This document shows positions 26,628 to 35,921 of a stretch of 64,000 nt of DNA, piece by piece. Positions within the stretch are counted from its first letter, which is position 1, and each line of letters opens with the position of its first letter. The notes beneath the pieces are model-generated. The model worked only from the letters and a program-made list of their open reading frames with translations. It had not been told where the DNA came from and did not search any database. Position numbers and translations under genes: made by a program. The DNA is from Janibacter limosus NBRC 16128 (GTDB taxonomy: Bacteria; Actinomycetota; Actinomycetes; Actinomycetales; Dermatophilaceae). Location of the stretch: NCBI RefSeq assembly GCF_001570985.1, contig NZ_BCSS01000016.1:1-64000 (forward strand), written 5' to 3'.

Positions 26628-29213
26628 ATGGCAGATCCGCTCATCGTCCCCGTCGGCACCGAACCCGACGACCTCTTCGAGCGGTTCTCGGCCTGGACGG
26701 CCGGGCGCGACCTCACGCTCTACCCCCACCAGGAGGAGGCCCTCCTCGCCCTCCTCGGTGACGACCACGTCGTCCTGGCCACCCCCACCGGCTCCGGCAA
26801 GTCCCTCGTCGCGACGGGCGCGATCGCGCACGCGATGGCCAAGGACGAGGTCGCCTTCTACACAGCGCCCATCAAGGCCCTCGTCTCCGAGAAGTTCTTC
26901 GACCTGTGCGCGACCTTCGGCGCGGACAACGTCGGCATGCTCACCGGCGATGCCTCGGTCAACGCCGACGCCCCCGTGATCGTCTGCACCGCAGAGGTGC
27001 TCGCCAACCTCGCCCTGCGCGAAGGGAGTGACGCCGACGTCGGTCTCGTCGTCATGGACGAGTTCCACTACTACGCCGAGCCCGAGCGTGGTTGGGCCTG
27101 GCAGGTCCCGCTGCTGGAGCTGCCGCAGGCGCAGATGCTGCTGATGTCCGCGACGCTCGGTGACACCCGCGCCATCGAAGAGGACCTGCGCGAGCGCACC
27201 GACCGCGATGTCGTGGTCGTCAAGGACGCCGAGCGGCCCGTGCCCCTGACCTTCTCGTGGGCGCTCACCCCGATCCAGGAGACGATCGAGGAGATCCTCG
27301 AGTGGCGCCGCGCGCCGGTCTACGTCGTCCACCAGACGCAGGCCAACGCCGCCGAGCACGCCCGACTGCTGCAGACCCTCAAGCTGCTCGACAACGACGA
27401 GAAGCAGGCCATCGCCGACCGGCTCGCCGGGTTCCGCTTCTCCGCCGGCTTCGGCCGGACGCTGAACGGCATGCTGCGCCGCGGGGTCGGCGTGCACCAC
27501 GCCGGCATGCTCCCGCGCTACCGGCGCCTCGTCGAGCAGCTCGCCCAGGCCGGGATGCTCAAGGTCATCTGCGGTACCGACACCCTCGGCGTCGGCATCA
27601 ATGTCCCGATCCGGACCGTGCTCTTCACCTCCCTGACCAAGTTCGACGGCTCCCGCCACCGAGTGCTGCGCGTGCGGGAGTTCCTCCAGATCGCCGGCCG
27701 TGCGGGTCGCGCCGGCTACGACACCGAGGGCTATGTCGTCGTCCAGGCCCCCGAGCACGTCATCGACAACCACCGCGCGCTGCTCAAGGCCGGCGATGAC
27801 GAGAAGAAGCGCAAGAAGGTCCAGCGCAAGAAGCCGCCGGAGGGCTTCGTCGTGTGGACCGAGGAGACCTTCGCCAAGCTGACGACCGCCGCACCCGAGA
27901 CGCTGCGCTCGCGGATGAAGGTCGACAACTCGATGATCCTCAACCTCGTCGCCCGTCCCGGCGACCCGGTCGCCGCGCTCTCCCGACTCACCCGGGACAA
28001 CCACGAGGACGCGAGAGGACGCACCCGCCTGGCCCAGCGCACCATCCGCCTGGGCCGCAGCCTGCTCGACTCCGGTGTGCTGGAGCGCCTCCCGGAGCCG
28101 GACGAGACCGGGCGGACCGTGGCGCTCACCCTCGACCTGCCCCGCGACTTCGCACTCAACCAGCCGCTGGCCCCCTTCGCGCTGGCGGCACTGGACCTGC
28201 TCGACCCGGACTCCCCCACCCACGCCCTCGACGTCGTCTCCACCATCGAGGCGGTGCTGGAGGCCCCCTTCGCCATCCTCATGGCACAGCAGCACGCCGC
28301 CCGTGGCGAGGCGATCGGCGAGATGAAGGCCGACGGGATCGAGTACGAGGAGCGGATGAAGCTCCTCGAGGAGATCACCTGGCCGCGACCGCTCGCCGAG
28401 GAGCTGGCCGCAGCCTTCGAGACCTACCGGCAGACCCATCCGTGGCTGCCGGAGGAGGCACTGATCCCGAAGTCGATCGTGCGGCTGATGTGGGAGGAGG
28501 GGATGTCCTTCGCCGACTTCGTGCGGCGCTTCACCCTCGGTCCGCGCGAGGGGCTCGTGCTGCGCTACCTCACCGACGCCTACCGCACGCTCATGCGCAC
28601 CGTGCCCGATGTGCACTCCTCCCCCGAGCTCGAGGAGATCATCGACTGGCTCGGCGAGAGCGTGCGCCAGACCGACTCGTCGCTGCTCGACGAGTGGGAG
28701 GCGCTCGCCGACCCGGAGTCTGCGGCAGCCCTCGCCGAAGGGCGCGACGCCGCCCCGCCGCCGCGGCCCCTGTCCGCCCGCACCGGCCCCTTCCGCACGA
28801 TGGTGCGCGGCGCCCTGTGGCAGCGGGTCGACAAGGCCGCGCGCGACGACCTGTCCGCCCTCAGCGCGATCGAGACCGCCGCGGCGGAACTGGCCGACGA
28901 CGACCGGGCGCCGGCCATGCGCTACGACGACTGGGACACGGCCCTCGGCGACTACTGGGAGGAGCACGACCGCATCGGCACCGACCAGGACGCACGCGGT
29001 CCGCACCACCTCCACATTGAGGAGACCACCGGCCGTCCGCCGGGCATCAGCGACACGCTCGAGGTCGACGACGCGCGGCTGTGGCGGGTGCGCCAGACGC
29101 TCGCCGACCCCGCCGGCGACCACGACTGGGTCATCGAGGCCGAGGTCGACCTCGATGCCTCCGACCGCATCGGGGAGGCCGTCGTCCTCGCGACCGCCCT
29201 GCGACGACTGTGA
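26628..29213 (+). CDS. Ski2-like DEAD/DEAH-box helicase (DUF3516-type)
   Basis: An 861-residue superfamily 2 helicase. Walker A is in ATPTGSGKSLVATGAIAH; the Walker B/DExH position is VVMDEFHYYAEPERGW; motif III is SATLGD; and the C-terminal motor half has GVGVHHAGMLPRYRRLVEQL and QIAGRAGRAGYD. The long C-terminal region beyond about residue 450 corresponds to the actinobacterial DUF3516 extension, not to the Ski2/Mtr4 arch. An RNA-directed role is often assumed, but substrates are unproven. The ATG at 26628 lies 37 bases from the divergent GNAT start; no SOS box was seen. Confidence 0.94.
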   Translation: MADPLIVPVGTEPDDLFERFSAWTAGRDLTLYPHQEEALLALLGDDHVVLATPTGSGKSLVATGAIAHAMAKDEVAFYTAPIKALVSEKFFDLCATFGADNVGMLTGDASVNADAPVIVCTAEVLANLALREGSDADVGLVVMDEFHYYAEPERGWAWQVPLLELPQAQMLLMSATLGDTRAIEEDLRERTDRDVVVVKDAERPVPLTFSWALTPIQETIEEILEWRRAPVYVVHQTQANAAEHARLLQTLKLLDNDEKQAIADRLAGFRFSAGFGRTLNGMLRRGVGVHHAGMLPRYRRLVEQLAQAGMLKVICGTDTLGVGINVPIRTVLFTSLTKFDGSRHRVLRVREFLQIAGRAGRAGYDTEGYVVVQAPEHVIDNHRALLKAGDDEKKRKKVQRKKPPEGFVVWTEETFAKLTTAAPETLRSRMKVDNSMILNLVARPGDPVAALSRLTRDNHEDARGRTRLAQRTIRLGRSLLDSGVLERLPEPDETGRTVALTLDLPRDFALNQPLAPFALAALDLLDPDSPTHALDVVSTIEAVLEAPFAILMAQQHAARGEAIGEMKADGIEYEERMKLLEEITWPRPLAEELAAAFETYRQTHPWLPEEALIPKSIVRLMWEEGMSFADFVRRFTLGPREGLVLRYLTDAYRTLMRTVPDVHSSPELEEIIDWLGESVRQTDSSLLDEWEALADPESAAALAEGRDAAPPPRPLSARTGPFRTMVRGALWQRVDKAARDDLSALSAIETAAAELADDDRAPAMRYDDWDTALGDYWEEHDRIGTDQDARGPHHLHIEETTGRPPGISDTLEVDDARLWRVRQTLADPAGDHDWVIEAEVDLDASDRIGEAVVLATALRRL

Positions 29214-29237
29214 CATCGGGCCTATCCTGAGCGCCTG

Positions 29238-30713
29238 ATGATCACCCTCCCCCGGCGCCTCGCGCACCTCCTGCTCGCCCTCGCGATCGCGCTGGCTCCC
29301 GCGCTGCTGTCCGCACCCGGTGCTGCCGCGGCCCCCGCTGCGGTCTCGACCACGCCGTCAACCGCCTCGGACCAGCTCCCCAACCCACTGCGGGTCGGGA
29401 CCGAAGGGGTGTACGCGCCCTTCTCCATCAAGCAGGGTGACGAGTTCACCGGCTTCGACGTCGAGGTGATCAAGGCCGTCGGCGAGCGCCTCGGGGTCGA
29501 GGTCGAGTTCGTCGGGACACCGTGGGACTCGATGTTTGCCGCCCTCGGGGCGGGTCGCTTCGACATCGTCGCCAACCAGGTGAACGTCAACCCTGAGCGC
29601 AAGCAGCTCTACGACCTGTCCGACCCGTACGTCGACACCGCTGGTGTCCTCGTCGTCGCCGAGGACAACCCGAAGGGCATCACCGAGCTCACCGATCTCA
29701 AGGGCAAGAAGTCCGCGCAGAACATCACGAGCAGCTGGGCAGAGGTGGCCAAGGAATACGACGCCGACATCGTCGGCGTCGACGGCATGAACGAGGCGAT
29801 GGCCAGCCTCAGGGAGCACCGCGTCGACGCGATCGTCAACGACAAGCTCGCCGTCCGCAACTACATCGCCACCAGCCCGGATCCCGGGGTGAAGATCGTC
29901 GCCGAGACCGATGAGCAGGCCCAGTCGGTCTTCGCCGCGAAAAAGGGCTCCGGCTACATGCCGGCGATCAACAAGGCACTGGCGGAGATGGAGGCGGACG
30001 GCACCACCCAGCGGATCTACGACACGTACTTCACCGCCGACAACGCCGCCCCGAGCTCTTGGGAACTCATCAAGGCCAATGCCTGGCCGATGGCCGTGGC
30101 AGCTGTCAAGGTGACGATCCCGCTCACGGCGGTCTCCTTCCTCGCCGGTCTGGTCCTCGCGCTGGTCGCCGCTCTGGGCCGGATGTCGTCGTCACCCCTG
30201 CCCCGGGCCATGGCTCGCGGTTACATCTCGATCATCCGCGGGACCCCACTGCTCGTACAGCTGTTCCTGATCTTCTACGCGCTGCCCGAGATCGGGATCG
30301 ATCTGCCGCCCTTCGTCGCAGCGGTGATCGCCCTGTCGCTCAACGTGGGCGGCTACGCGGCCGAGGTGATCCGCTCGGCGGTGGAGTCGATCCCCAAGGG
30401 ACAGTGGGAGGCGGCGCAGACGATCGGCATGAGCCGGACGACTGCGCTGCGCCGGATCGTGCTGCCACAGGCTGCCCGCACGGCGATCCCGCCTTTGTCC
30501 AACACGTTGATCTCGTTGCTCAAGGACACCTCGCTCACCTCGATCATCCTCGTCGTCGAGCTGACGCAGGCGGCGAGGTTCGCGGCCGCCCCGACCTTCC
30601 AGTACATGCCGATGTTCGGTCTCGCCGCCCTCTACTACTGGATCATCTGCACCGTCCTATCGCTCGTGCAGGACCGCGCCGAGGAGAGGTTCAGCCGCTA
30701 TGTCGCCCACTGA
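29238..30713 (+). CDS. Fused amino-acid ABC substrate-binding protein and permease
   Basis: A 491-residue fusion of two importer parts. Residues 1-32 form a secretion signal ending in AAAAP. Residues about 50-278 are a polar amino-acid binding domain ([38 protein letters not shown]). From about 285 there are transmembrane helices and the permease signature ([40 protein letters not shown], the EAA loop that docks the ATPase). This tethers the receptor to the channel outside the cell. The ATPase gene starts inside the end of this one. Glutamine, cystine or another polar amino acid is likely. Confidence 0.94.
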   Translation: MITLPRRLAHLLLALAIALAPALLSAPGAAAAPAAVSTTPSTASDQLPNPLRVGTEGVYAPFSIKQGDEFTGFDVEVIKAVGERLGVEVEFVGTPWDSMFAALGAGRFDIVANQVNVNPERKQLYDLSDPYVDTAGVLVVAEDNPKGITELTDLKGKKSAQNITSSWAEVAKEYDADIVGVDGMNEAMASLREHRVDAIVNDKLAVRNYIATSPDPGVKIVAETDEQAQSVFAAKKGSGYMPAINKALAEMEADGTTQRIYDTYFTADNAAPSSWELIKANAWPMAVAAVKVTIPLTAVSFLAGLVLALVAALGRMSSSPLPRAMARGYISIIRGTPLLVQLFLIFYALPEIGIDLPPFVAAVIALSLNVGGYAAEVIRSAVESIPKGQWEAAQTIGMSRTTALRRIVLPQAARTAIPPLSNTLISLLKDTSLTSIILVVELTQAARFAAAPTFQYMPMFGLAALYYWIICTVLSLVQDRAEERFSRYVAH

Positions 30714-31512
30714 GGTACCCACCAGTGCCAGCACGCCCGTGGTCTCCGCGCGCAATGTCCGCAAGAGCTTCGCTGGCTTGGAGGTCCTGCGGGACATCTC
30801 CTTCGACGTCCCCGAGGGCGGCGTCACCGTCGTCCTCGGCCCCTCCGGGTCGGGCAAGACGACCCTGCTGCGCTCGCTCGGCGGGCTCGAGCGACCCGAC
30901 GCCGGCGTCATCACCATCGGCGGCACCACCGTCGACTTCGCCGACCTCACCCCCAACCGGCACGGTCGCCTCCCACGTGCCCAGCGCGAGCAGGCAGACG
31001 CCCTCGCGGCGCAGACCGGCTTCGTCTTCCAGGGGCACAACCTCTTCGCCCACAAGACCACCCTCGACAACATCACCGAGGGACCGATCGTCGTCCAGGG
31101 CGAGGACCCGCAGTCCGCCCGGGAGCGGGCGAAGTCGCTGCTGGAGCAGGTGGGCCTGTCCGAGCACGCCGACAAGTACCCCTTCCAGCTCTCCGGCGGT
31201 CAGCAGCAGCGGGTCGGCATCGCCCGGGCCCTGGCCCTGCGGCCGGCGGTCGTGCTCTTCGACGAGCCGACCTCCGCGCTCGACCCCGAGACCGTCGGTG
31301 AGGTCCTCACCGTCATGCGTGACCTCGCGGAGCAGAGCTGGACCATGGTGGTCGTCACGCACGAGATCCGCTTCGCCCGCGAGGTGGCCGACGACGTGCT
31401 CTTCATCGACGGTGGCGTCGTCGTGGAGCGGGGCGCACCGGAGCAGGTCATCCTCGAGCCGCAGGAGGCCCGCACCCAGGCCTTCCTCAAGCGCATCCTC
31501 GACCCGCTGTGA
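30700..31512 (+). CDS. Amino-acid ABC transporter ATP-binding protein
   Basis: A 270-residue ATPase of the GlnQ type. Walker A GPSGSGKT is at 47-54, the signature LSGGQ at 164-168, and Walker B VVLFDE at 184-189. An insertion around 82-105 ([20 protein letters not shown]) is longer than in GlnQ but common in cystine-type transporters. The ATG overlaps the end of the fused receptor-permease gene by 14 bases. It powers that importer, probably as a homodimer. Confidence 0.96.
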   Translation: MSPTEVPTSASTPVVSARNVRKSFAGLEVLRDISFDVPEGGVTVVLGPSGSGKTTLLRSLGGLERPDAGVITIGGTTVDFADLTPNRHGRLPRAQREQADALAAQTGFVFQGHNLFAHKTTLDNITEGPIVVQGEDPQSARERAKSLLEQVGLSEHADKYPFQLSGGQQQRVGIARALALRPAVVLFDEPTSALDPETVGEVLTVMRDLAEQSWTMVVVTHEIRFAREVADDVLFIDGGVVVERGAPEQVILEPQEARTQAFLKRILDPL

Positions 31513-31519
31513 GCCGACG

Positions 31520-31804
31520 ATGATCCTCGTCGACCCACCCACCTGGCCCGGCTGGGGACGGGTCTGGAGCCACCTGGTCTCCGACTCCTCGCTGGAGGAG
31601 CTGCATGCCTTCGCCGAAGGCCTGGGCATCCCGCGCAAGCTCTTCGACGAGGACCACTACGACGTGCCGGTGGAGCGCTACGACGAGGTCGTCGCCGCCG
31701 GGGCCACCGAGGTCGCCGGCTCCGAGCTGATCCGGCGGCTCATCCGCAGCGGGCTGCGCGTCACGCAGGCCCAGCGAGACGGTCGATCTCCCGACGCAGG
31801 TTGA
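31520..31804 (+). CDS. DUF4031 domain protein
   Basis: A 94-residue protein of the DUF4031 family, which has no known activity. Typical features are MILVDPPTWPGWGRVWSHLV at the start and LHAFAEGLGIPRKLFDEDHYDVP, with conserved His, Asp and Tyr that could bind a metal. It starts seven bases after the ABC ATPase stop and is likely in the same transcript. Its last 44 bases overlap the end of the convergent HD-domain gene, an unusually long overlap. Confidence 0.87.
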   Translation: MILVDPPTWPGWGRVWSHLVSDSSLEELHAFAEGLGIPRKLFDEDHYDVPVERYDEVVAAGATEVAGSELIRRLIRSGLRVTQAQRDGRSPDAG

Positions 31805-32420
31805 GCCGGGCCCGCTCGGTCCACCGCTCGTGCGCCTGGTCGGTGAGGTAGAGACGCTCCCGCTCGACGAAGGGGGTCAGCACCGCGATCCGTCCACGGG
31901 CATAGTCCGCGGCGGCGAACATCCCGTACTCGATGCGGACCTGGTGGCAGTAGGCGTCGAAGCGCTCGGCATCCGCCGAGAGGATCCACAGGTCGGCATC
32001 GTGGAAGGCGCGCGTCGTCGCATCCGACGTCGTCATCTCGTGCGTCGCTGACTCACGGATCAGGCGGACGATGACCGCGACATCGCTCGGGTCGGCACCG
32101 AGCGCCGTCAGACGCTCCTGCGCCACGTCCGCAGAGGCCTCCTCGTTGGCACCGGGTGCTGCCGCGGGGTCGTAGACCGCGTCGTGATACCAGGCGACCA
32201 GACCCGCGAGGTGCCGCTCGCGGGCAGGGAGGTCGCCCCCTTCGTGCAGCTCGTCGAGTGCCGCGAGGACCTCCGCCAGGTGCACCGCGTCGTGGTAGGA
32301 GCGGTGGTCCTCGAGCCAGCGATCGAGCAGACTCGTCCCCTCGGCCGCGACGAGCTGACCGTCCGCAGCCGGGCACAGTGCGATGACATCGGCGTGCCAT
32401 CGGCTCCTGAGGGTGTCCAC
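31761..32420 (-). CDS. HD-domain phosphohydrolase-like protein
   Basis: A 219-residue protein of the predicted metal-dependent HD superfamily. The putative metal ligands lie in SYHDAVHLAEVLAALDEL and LVAWYHDAVYDP, then ATHEM and FHDADLWILS, as in the bacterial group that also includes domains attached to aminotransferases. It probably hydrolyses a nucleotide or phosphate ester; the substrate is unknown. The GTG start at 32418-32420 is the only one that keeps the conserved N-terminus (VDTLRSRWHADV) while leaving space for the divergent permease gene at 32,439. Confidence 0.82.
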   Translation of the reverse strand: MDTLRSRWHADVIALCPAADGQLVAAEGTSLLDRWLEDHRSYHDAVHLAEVLAALDELHEGGDLPARERHLAGLVAWYHDAVYDPAAAPGANEEASADVAQERLTALGADPSDVAVIVRLIRESATHEMTTSDATTRAFHDADLWILSADAERFDAYCHQVRIEYGMFAAADYARGRIAVLTPFVERERLYLTDQAHERWTERARLNLRREIDRLAGPA

Positions 32421-32438
32421 GTATGCCAGTCTGCCCGA

Positions 32439-33938
32439 ATGAGCGCTGACTCCCGCAGAGGCGACACCCTCGACTCCGTCCGTCGTGCCGGTGTCGAGAC
32501 GACCGGCATCGAGATCATCGACGAGGCTGACCGCACGGCCAGGCCCGCGGACCTCTTCTGGCCGTGGTTCGCGGCCAATGTGTCCGTCTTCGGCATCTCC
32601 TACGGCAGCTTCGTCCTCGACTTCGGGATCTCCTTCGTCCAAGCCGTCGTCGTCTCCGTCATCGGGATCGTCATCTCCTTCCTGCTGTGCGGACTCGTCG
32701 CCGTCGCGGGCAAGCGGGGATCGGCTCCGACGATGGTCATCTCGCGGGCGGCCTTCGGTGTGCAGGGGCAAAAGCTTCCGGGTGTCGTCTCCTGGATCGT
32801 CTCGATCGGCTGGGAGACCTTCCTCGCGATCATGGCGACCCTGGCCACCGCCACCGTCATGCGCGAGCTCGGGTGGGGCGGTGGGACGCCCACCAAGGTC
32901 ATCGCGATGCTCGTCGTGGCCGCGCTCATCGTCACCGCCTCCGTGGCGGGCTACCACCTGATCATGCGGATGCAGTCCCTGCTCACCTGGCTGACCGGGG
33001 TGGCGACGATCGTCTATGTCGCCCTCACCGTCGGGCACATCGACTTCCCGACCCTCACCGCGATGGAGGGCGGGTCGATCCAGCAGCTGCTCGGCGCGCT
33101 CATCATGGTGATGACCGGATTCGGGCTCGGCTGGATCAACATCGCCGCCGACTGGTCGCGCTACCAGAGCCGCGAGGCCTCCTCCGGCGCGATCGTGGCG
33201 TGGAACACGCTCGGTGGCGCCCTCGCGCCCGCCCTGCTCGTCGTCTACGGCATCGGCCTCGCCGGGTCCGACGCCGACCTGCGCGCCGGCATCGTCGCCG
33301 ACCCGGTCGGCACCCTCGCGACGATCCTGCCGACCTGGTACCTCGTGATCTTCGGCGTCGCCGCAGTGCTGGCGCTGGTCTCCGGCGCCGTGCTGGGCAT
33401 CTACTCCTCCGGGCTGACACTGCTCAGCCTCGGCGTACGGATCCCCCGCCCCGCGGCCGCGGGTCTCGACGGGCTGCTGCTCACCCTCGGCACGATCTAC
33501 GTCGTCTTCTTCGCGGAGAACTTCCTCGGGCCCTTCCAGTCCTTCCTCATCACCCTCGGCGTCCCGCTGGCCGCCTGGGCGGGGATCTTCCTGTCCGACC
33601 TGGCACTGCGCCGTGAGGACTACGACGAGGAGGCGCTCTTCGACTCCCGGGGCCGCTACGGCGCCGTCGACTGGATCTCGGTCGGCACGATGGTGCTCAC
33701 CTCGGTCATCGGGTGGGGTCTGGTCACCAATGCCATGCCCGACTCGACGTGGAACAACTGGCAGGGCTACCTGCTCAAGGCCTTCATGGGCACCGACCTC
33801 GTCGAGGACCCCGGTGGCAACTACTGGGCCGGCGACTGGTCCTATGCCAACCTCGGCGTCCTGGCCGCACTCGTGCTGGCCTTCGTCATCACCTATGTCG
33901 CACGGCGCGCAGTCGTGCGTCGTCAGGAGGCGGCATGA
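32439..33938 (+). CDS. NCS1-family purine/cytosine permease-like transporter
   Basis: A 499-residue protein with about 12 membrane helices. The N-terminus (IEIIDEADRTARPADLFWPW) and the helix WFAANVSVFGISYGSFVLD are typical of NCS1 cytosine/purine permeases. RYQSREASSGAIVAWNTLGG and LSDLALRREDYDEEALFDSRG are conserved cytoplasmic regions. Cytosine, uracil, hydantoin, allantoin or thiamine-type substrates are all possible in this family. The isochorismatase-family hydrolase starts within its stop codon (ATGA), suggesting that it acts on the imported compound or its product. Confidence 0.92.
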   Translation: MSADSRRGDTLDSVRRAGVETTGIEIIDEADRTARPADLFWPWFAANVSVFGISYGSFVLDFGISFVQAVVVSVIGIVISFLLCGLVAVAGKRGSAPTMVISRAAFGVQGQKLPGVVSWIVSIGWETFLAIMATLATATVMRELGWGGGTPTKVIAMLVVAALIVTASVAGYHLIMRMQSLLTWLTGVATIVYVALTVGHIDFPTLTAMEGGSIQQLLGALIMVMTGFGLGWINIAADWSRYQSREASSGAIVAWNTLGGALAPALLVVYGIGLAGSDADLRAGIVADPVGTLATILPTWYLVIFGVAAVLALVSGAVLGIYSSGLTLLSLGVRIPRPAAAGLDGLLLTLGTIYVVFFAENFLGPFQSFLITLGVPLAAWAGIFLSDLALRREDYDEEALFDSRGRYGAVDWISVGTMVLTSVIGWGLVTNAMPDSTWNNWQGYLLKAFMGTDLVEDPGGNYWAGDWSYANLGVLAALVLAFVITYVARRAVVRRQEAA

Positions 33939-34525
33939 ATGCCGAGAGCGGGTCGCAGCCCGCTCTCCCCGACCTGACCGATGCCTGGCTGGTCATCATC
34001 GACCCGCAAAAGATCTTCGCCGACGTCAGGAGCGAGTGGGGCTCGCCCATGTTTGACGACGCGCTCGGTCCGATCAAGAGCCTGCGCTCGGGCTTCGGGG
34101 CGGACCACACGATCGTCACCCGATGGCTGCCGGGCACCGAGCGCGCTGGCTCGTGGGGGCCCTACTTCGAGCGGTGGCCCTTCGCCGACCAGCCCGACAC
34201 CGATCCGCTCTTCGACCTCGTTTCCCCCGCCAACGGGTGGAGCAGCCGGGGCACGGTCGATGTCTCGACCTTCGGCAAGTGGGGCGAGGGCCTGACCCGT
34301 CTCACCGGCGCCACGCCCACGCTCGTCCTCGCGGGGGTGTCGACGGACTGCTGTGTCATCTCGACGGCCCTGCCTGCCGCCGACGCCGGCGCCACCGTCG
34401 TGGTGGCCGCCGATGCCTGCGCCGGCTCGAGTGAGGACAACCACGCTGCCGCCCTGCAGGTCATGGGGCTCTATGCCCCGCAGATCGAGATCGTCAGCAG
34501 CGCTGAGGTCCTCAACTCTCGCTGA
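33935..34525 (+). CDS. Isochorismatase-family cysteine hydrolase
   Basis: A 196-residue alpha/beta hydrolase of the isochorismatase/nicotinamidase group. The catalytic residues fit: D23 in VIIDPQKIF, K115 in STFGKWGEG and C139 in GVSTDCCVIS. The family hydrolyses amides such as nicotinamide, N-carbamoyl compounds and ureidoacrylate. Coupling to an NCS1 permease favours a ring-opened pyrimidine, nicotinamide or hydantoin-derived amide, but this is inference. The last 14 bases overlap the convergent VOC gene. Confidence 0.88.
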   Translation: MNAESGSQPALPDLTDAWLVIIDPQKIFADVRSEWGSPMFDDALGPIKSLRSGFGADHTIVTRWLPGTERAGSWGPYFERWPFADQPDTDPLFDLVSPANGWSSRGTVDVSTFGKWGEGLTRLTGATPTLVLAGVSTDCCVISTALPAADAGATVVVAADACAGSSEDNHAAALQVMGLYAPQIEIVSSAEVLNSR

Positions 34526-34925
34526 CCGCGATGTTGACCATCCACGGGATGCCGAAGCGGTCGGTGAAGGAGCCGTACTCGTCACCCCACATCTGCACCT
34601 CGAGCGGCACCTCGATGGTGCCTCCCTCGGTGAGGCCTGCCCAGTAGCCGCGGAGACGCTCGGTCTCGTCGCCGCTGATGCTCACGGTGATGCTCGTGCC
34701 CGACGAGGCCTGCATGCCGGGCGGGGTGTCGCTGGCGAAGATCGCGTAGCCGGCCTCCGTCTGGAGACTGGCGTGCATGACCTGGTCGCCGATGTCGCCC
34801 GCGTCGGGCATGTACTCACCGAAGGTGTGGACGAGCAGCTCACCGCCGAGGACCGACTGGTAGAACTCCATCGCCTCGCGGGCGTTGCCGTCGAAGTTGA
34901 GATACGGGTTGAGTGTCGATGCCAT
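34512..34925 (-). CDS. VOC-family protein, PhnB-like
   Basis: A 137-residue glyoxalase/bleomycin-resistance superfamily protein of the PhnB-like branch. MASTLNPYLNFDGNAREAME is the characteristic start, followed by FYQSVLGGELLVHTFGEY and MWGDEYGSFTDRFGIPWMVN. Members of this branch often lack the metal ligands and have no proven activity. It is intact, unlike the VOC gene at 6.1 kb. It ends inside the convergent hydrolase gene, and the LysR-type gene lies 9 bases upstream of its start on the same strand. Confidence 0.9.
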   Translation of the reverse strand: MASTLNPYLNFDGNAREAMEFYQSVLGGELLVHTFGEYMPDAGDIGDQVMHASLQTEAGYAIFASDTPPGMQASSGTSITVSISGDETERLRGYWAGLTEGGTIEVPLEVQMWGDEYGSFTDRFGIPWMVNIAVSES

Positions 34926-34934
34926 GCACCGACG

Positions 34935-35852
34935 CTAGTGCCGGGCACCGACAGCCGGAAGATCCGTGCGCCGGACGGCCCGCAGCGCCCGCGCCGCCTC
35001 GTGGACGGCCGTGGTCAGGCGGGCGATCCGCGGCGTCTGCAGGGTCCAGACCTGCCAGTGGAGCGGGACATCACGGTGCGCCCGCTGACGCAGCAGCACC
35101 AGCTCCCCGGTCTCCAGGTCATCACCCAGCTGGGTTTCGGGGACCATCGCCCAGCCGAGCCCCGCCCGCACCGCGGCGACGAAACCCTCGGACGACGGCA
35201 CCTGGGAGGTCGGCGGCGGCTGCGCGACGCCGAGGTCCCGCAGGACCCCGAGCTGCAGGTCGTCCTTGGCGTTGAAGCGCAGCACCGGCATCTGGTCCCA
35301 CGCGTAGCCACGTCCTCGAGCAAACCGCTCAGCCAGCCCCGGCGAGGCCACCGGCAGGTAGCGCATCGCACCGAGCGGCTCGGTCCGGCACCCCGCCACC
35401 GGCACAGGGTCGGCCGTCACCGCCCCGACCACACCGCCACGTCGCAGGTGGTCGGCGCTGTACTCCTCGTCCTCGACCTCCAGGTGGAGCAAGGTGTCGT
35501 CCCACGTGGCCGCCGCAGCGAGGACCGGCACGAACCATGTCGCGAGGGAATCGGCGTTGACGGCTACGGGCAGGTGGACGGCGGCAGCACCCCCTTCGCC
35601 CCCGTCGCCGAGGGCCACCCGCACGTCCTCCTCCAGGAGGACCATCTGGCGCGCCGCCCGCACGATGGTCTCCCCCACCGCGGTCGCGCGGCAGGGAGTC
35701 GTGCGCTCGACGAGGACCCGCCCGGTGTCGCGCTCGAGTGCCTTGATCCGCTGGCTGACGGCCGACGGGGTGAGGTGCAGCGCTCGCGCCGCCGCCTCGA
35801 AGGTGCCGTGGTCGAGGACCGCCAAGAGGGCGCGCAGCTGATCGAGGTGCAT
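34935..35852 (-). CDS. LysR-family regulator of the ArgP/LysG type
   Basis: A 305-residue LysR regulator. The helix-turn-helix is at the start (DQLRALLAVLDHGTFEAAAR, then LHLTPSAVSQRIKALERDTG). The effector domain has the ArgP/LysG features NADSLATWFVPVLAAAA and GLGWAMVPETQLGDDL. LysG and ArgP activate a basic amino-acid exporter when lysine or arginine accumulates. It is divergent from a LysE/ArgO-type exporter, exactly that arrangement. The ATG at 35850-35852 is 69 bases from the exporter start, leaving room for a shared operator. Confidence 0.93.
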   Translation of the reverse strand: MHLDQLRALLAVLDHGTFEAAARALHLTPSAVSQRIKALERDTGRVLVERTTPCRATAVGETIVRAARQMVLLEEDVRVALGDGGEGGAAAVHLPVAVNADSLATWFVPVLAAAATWDDTLLHLEVEDEEYSADHLRRGGVVGAVTADPVPVAGCRTEPLGAMRYLPVASPGLAERFARGRGYAWDQMPVLRFNAKDDLQLGVLRDLGVAQPPPTSQVPSSEGFVAAVRAGLGWAMVPETQLGDDLETGELVLLRQRAHRDVPLHWQVWTLQTPRIARLTTAVHEAARALRAVRRTDLPAVGARH

Positions 35853-35865
35853 GAAGTCATGCTAA

Positions 35866-35876
35866 TGATCCGATCA
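35866..35876. promoter_or_regulatory. Dyad in the lysG-lysE intergenic region, candidate LysR-type operator
   Basis: TGATC-C-GATCA is a perfect 11-base inverted repeat in the AT-richer 69-base gap between the divergent regulator and exporter genes. LysR proteins bind dyads in such gaps, and no other symmetric element is seen there. The exact operator boundaries cannot be read from one copy. Confidence 0.45.
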
Positions 35877-35921
35877 AAACATTCGCTGGTCTTCACGTCA
35901 GCAGCGATCTAGTGTCATCGC

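Noticed and set aside
26307-29267. Minus-strand frame of 986 codons opposite the DUF3516-type helicase
   Set aside because: A shadow of the helicase gene: no known domain, no ribosome-binding site, and the codon positions mirror the sense gene.
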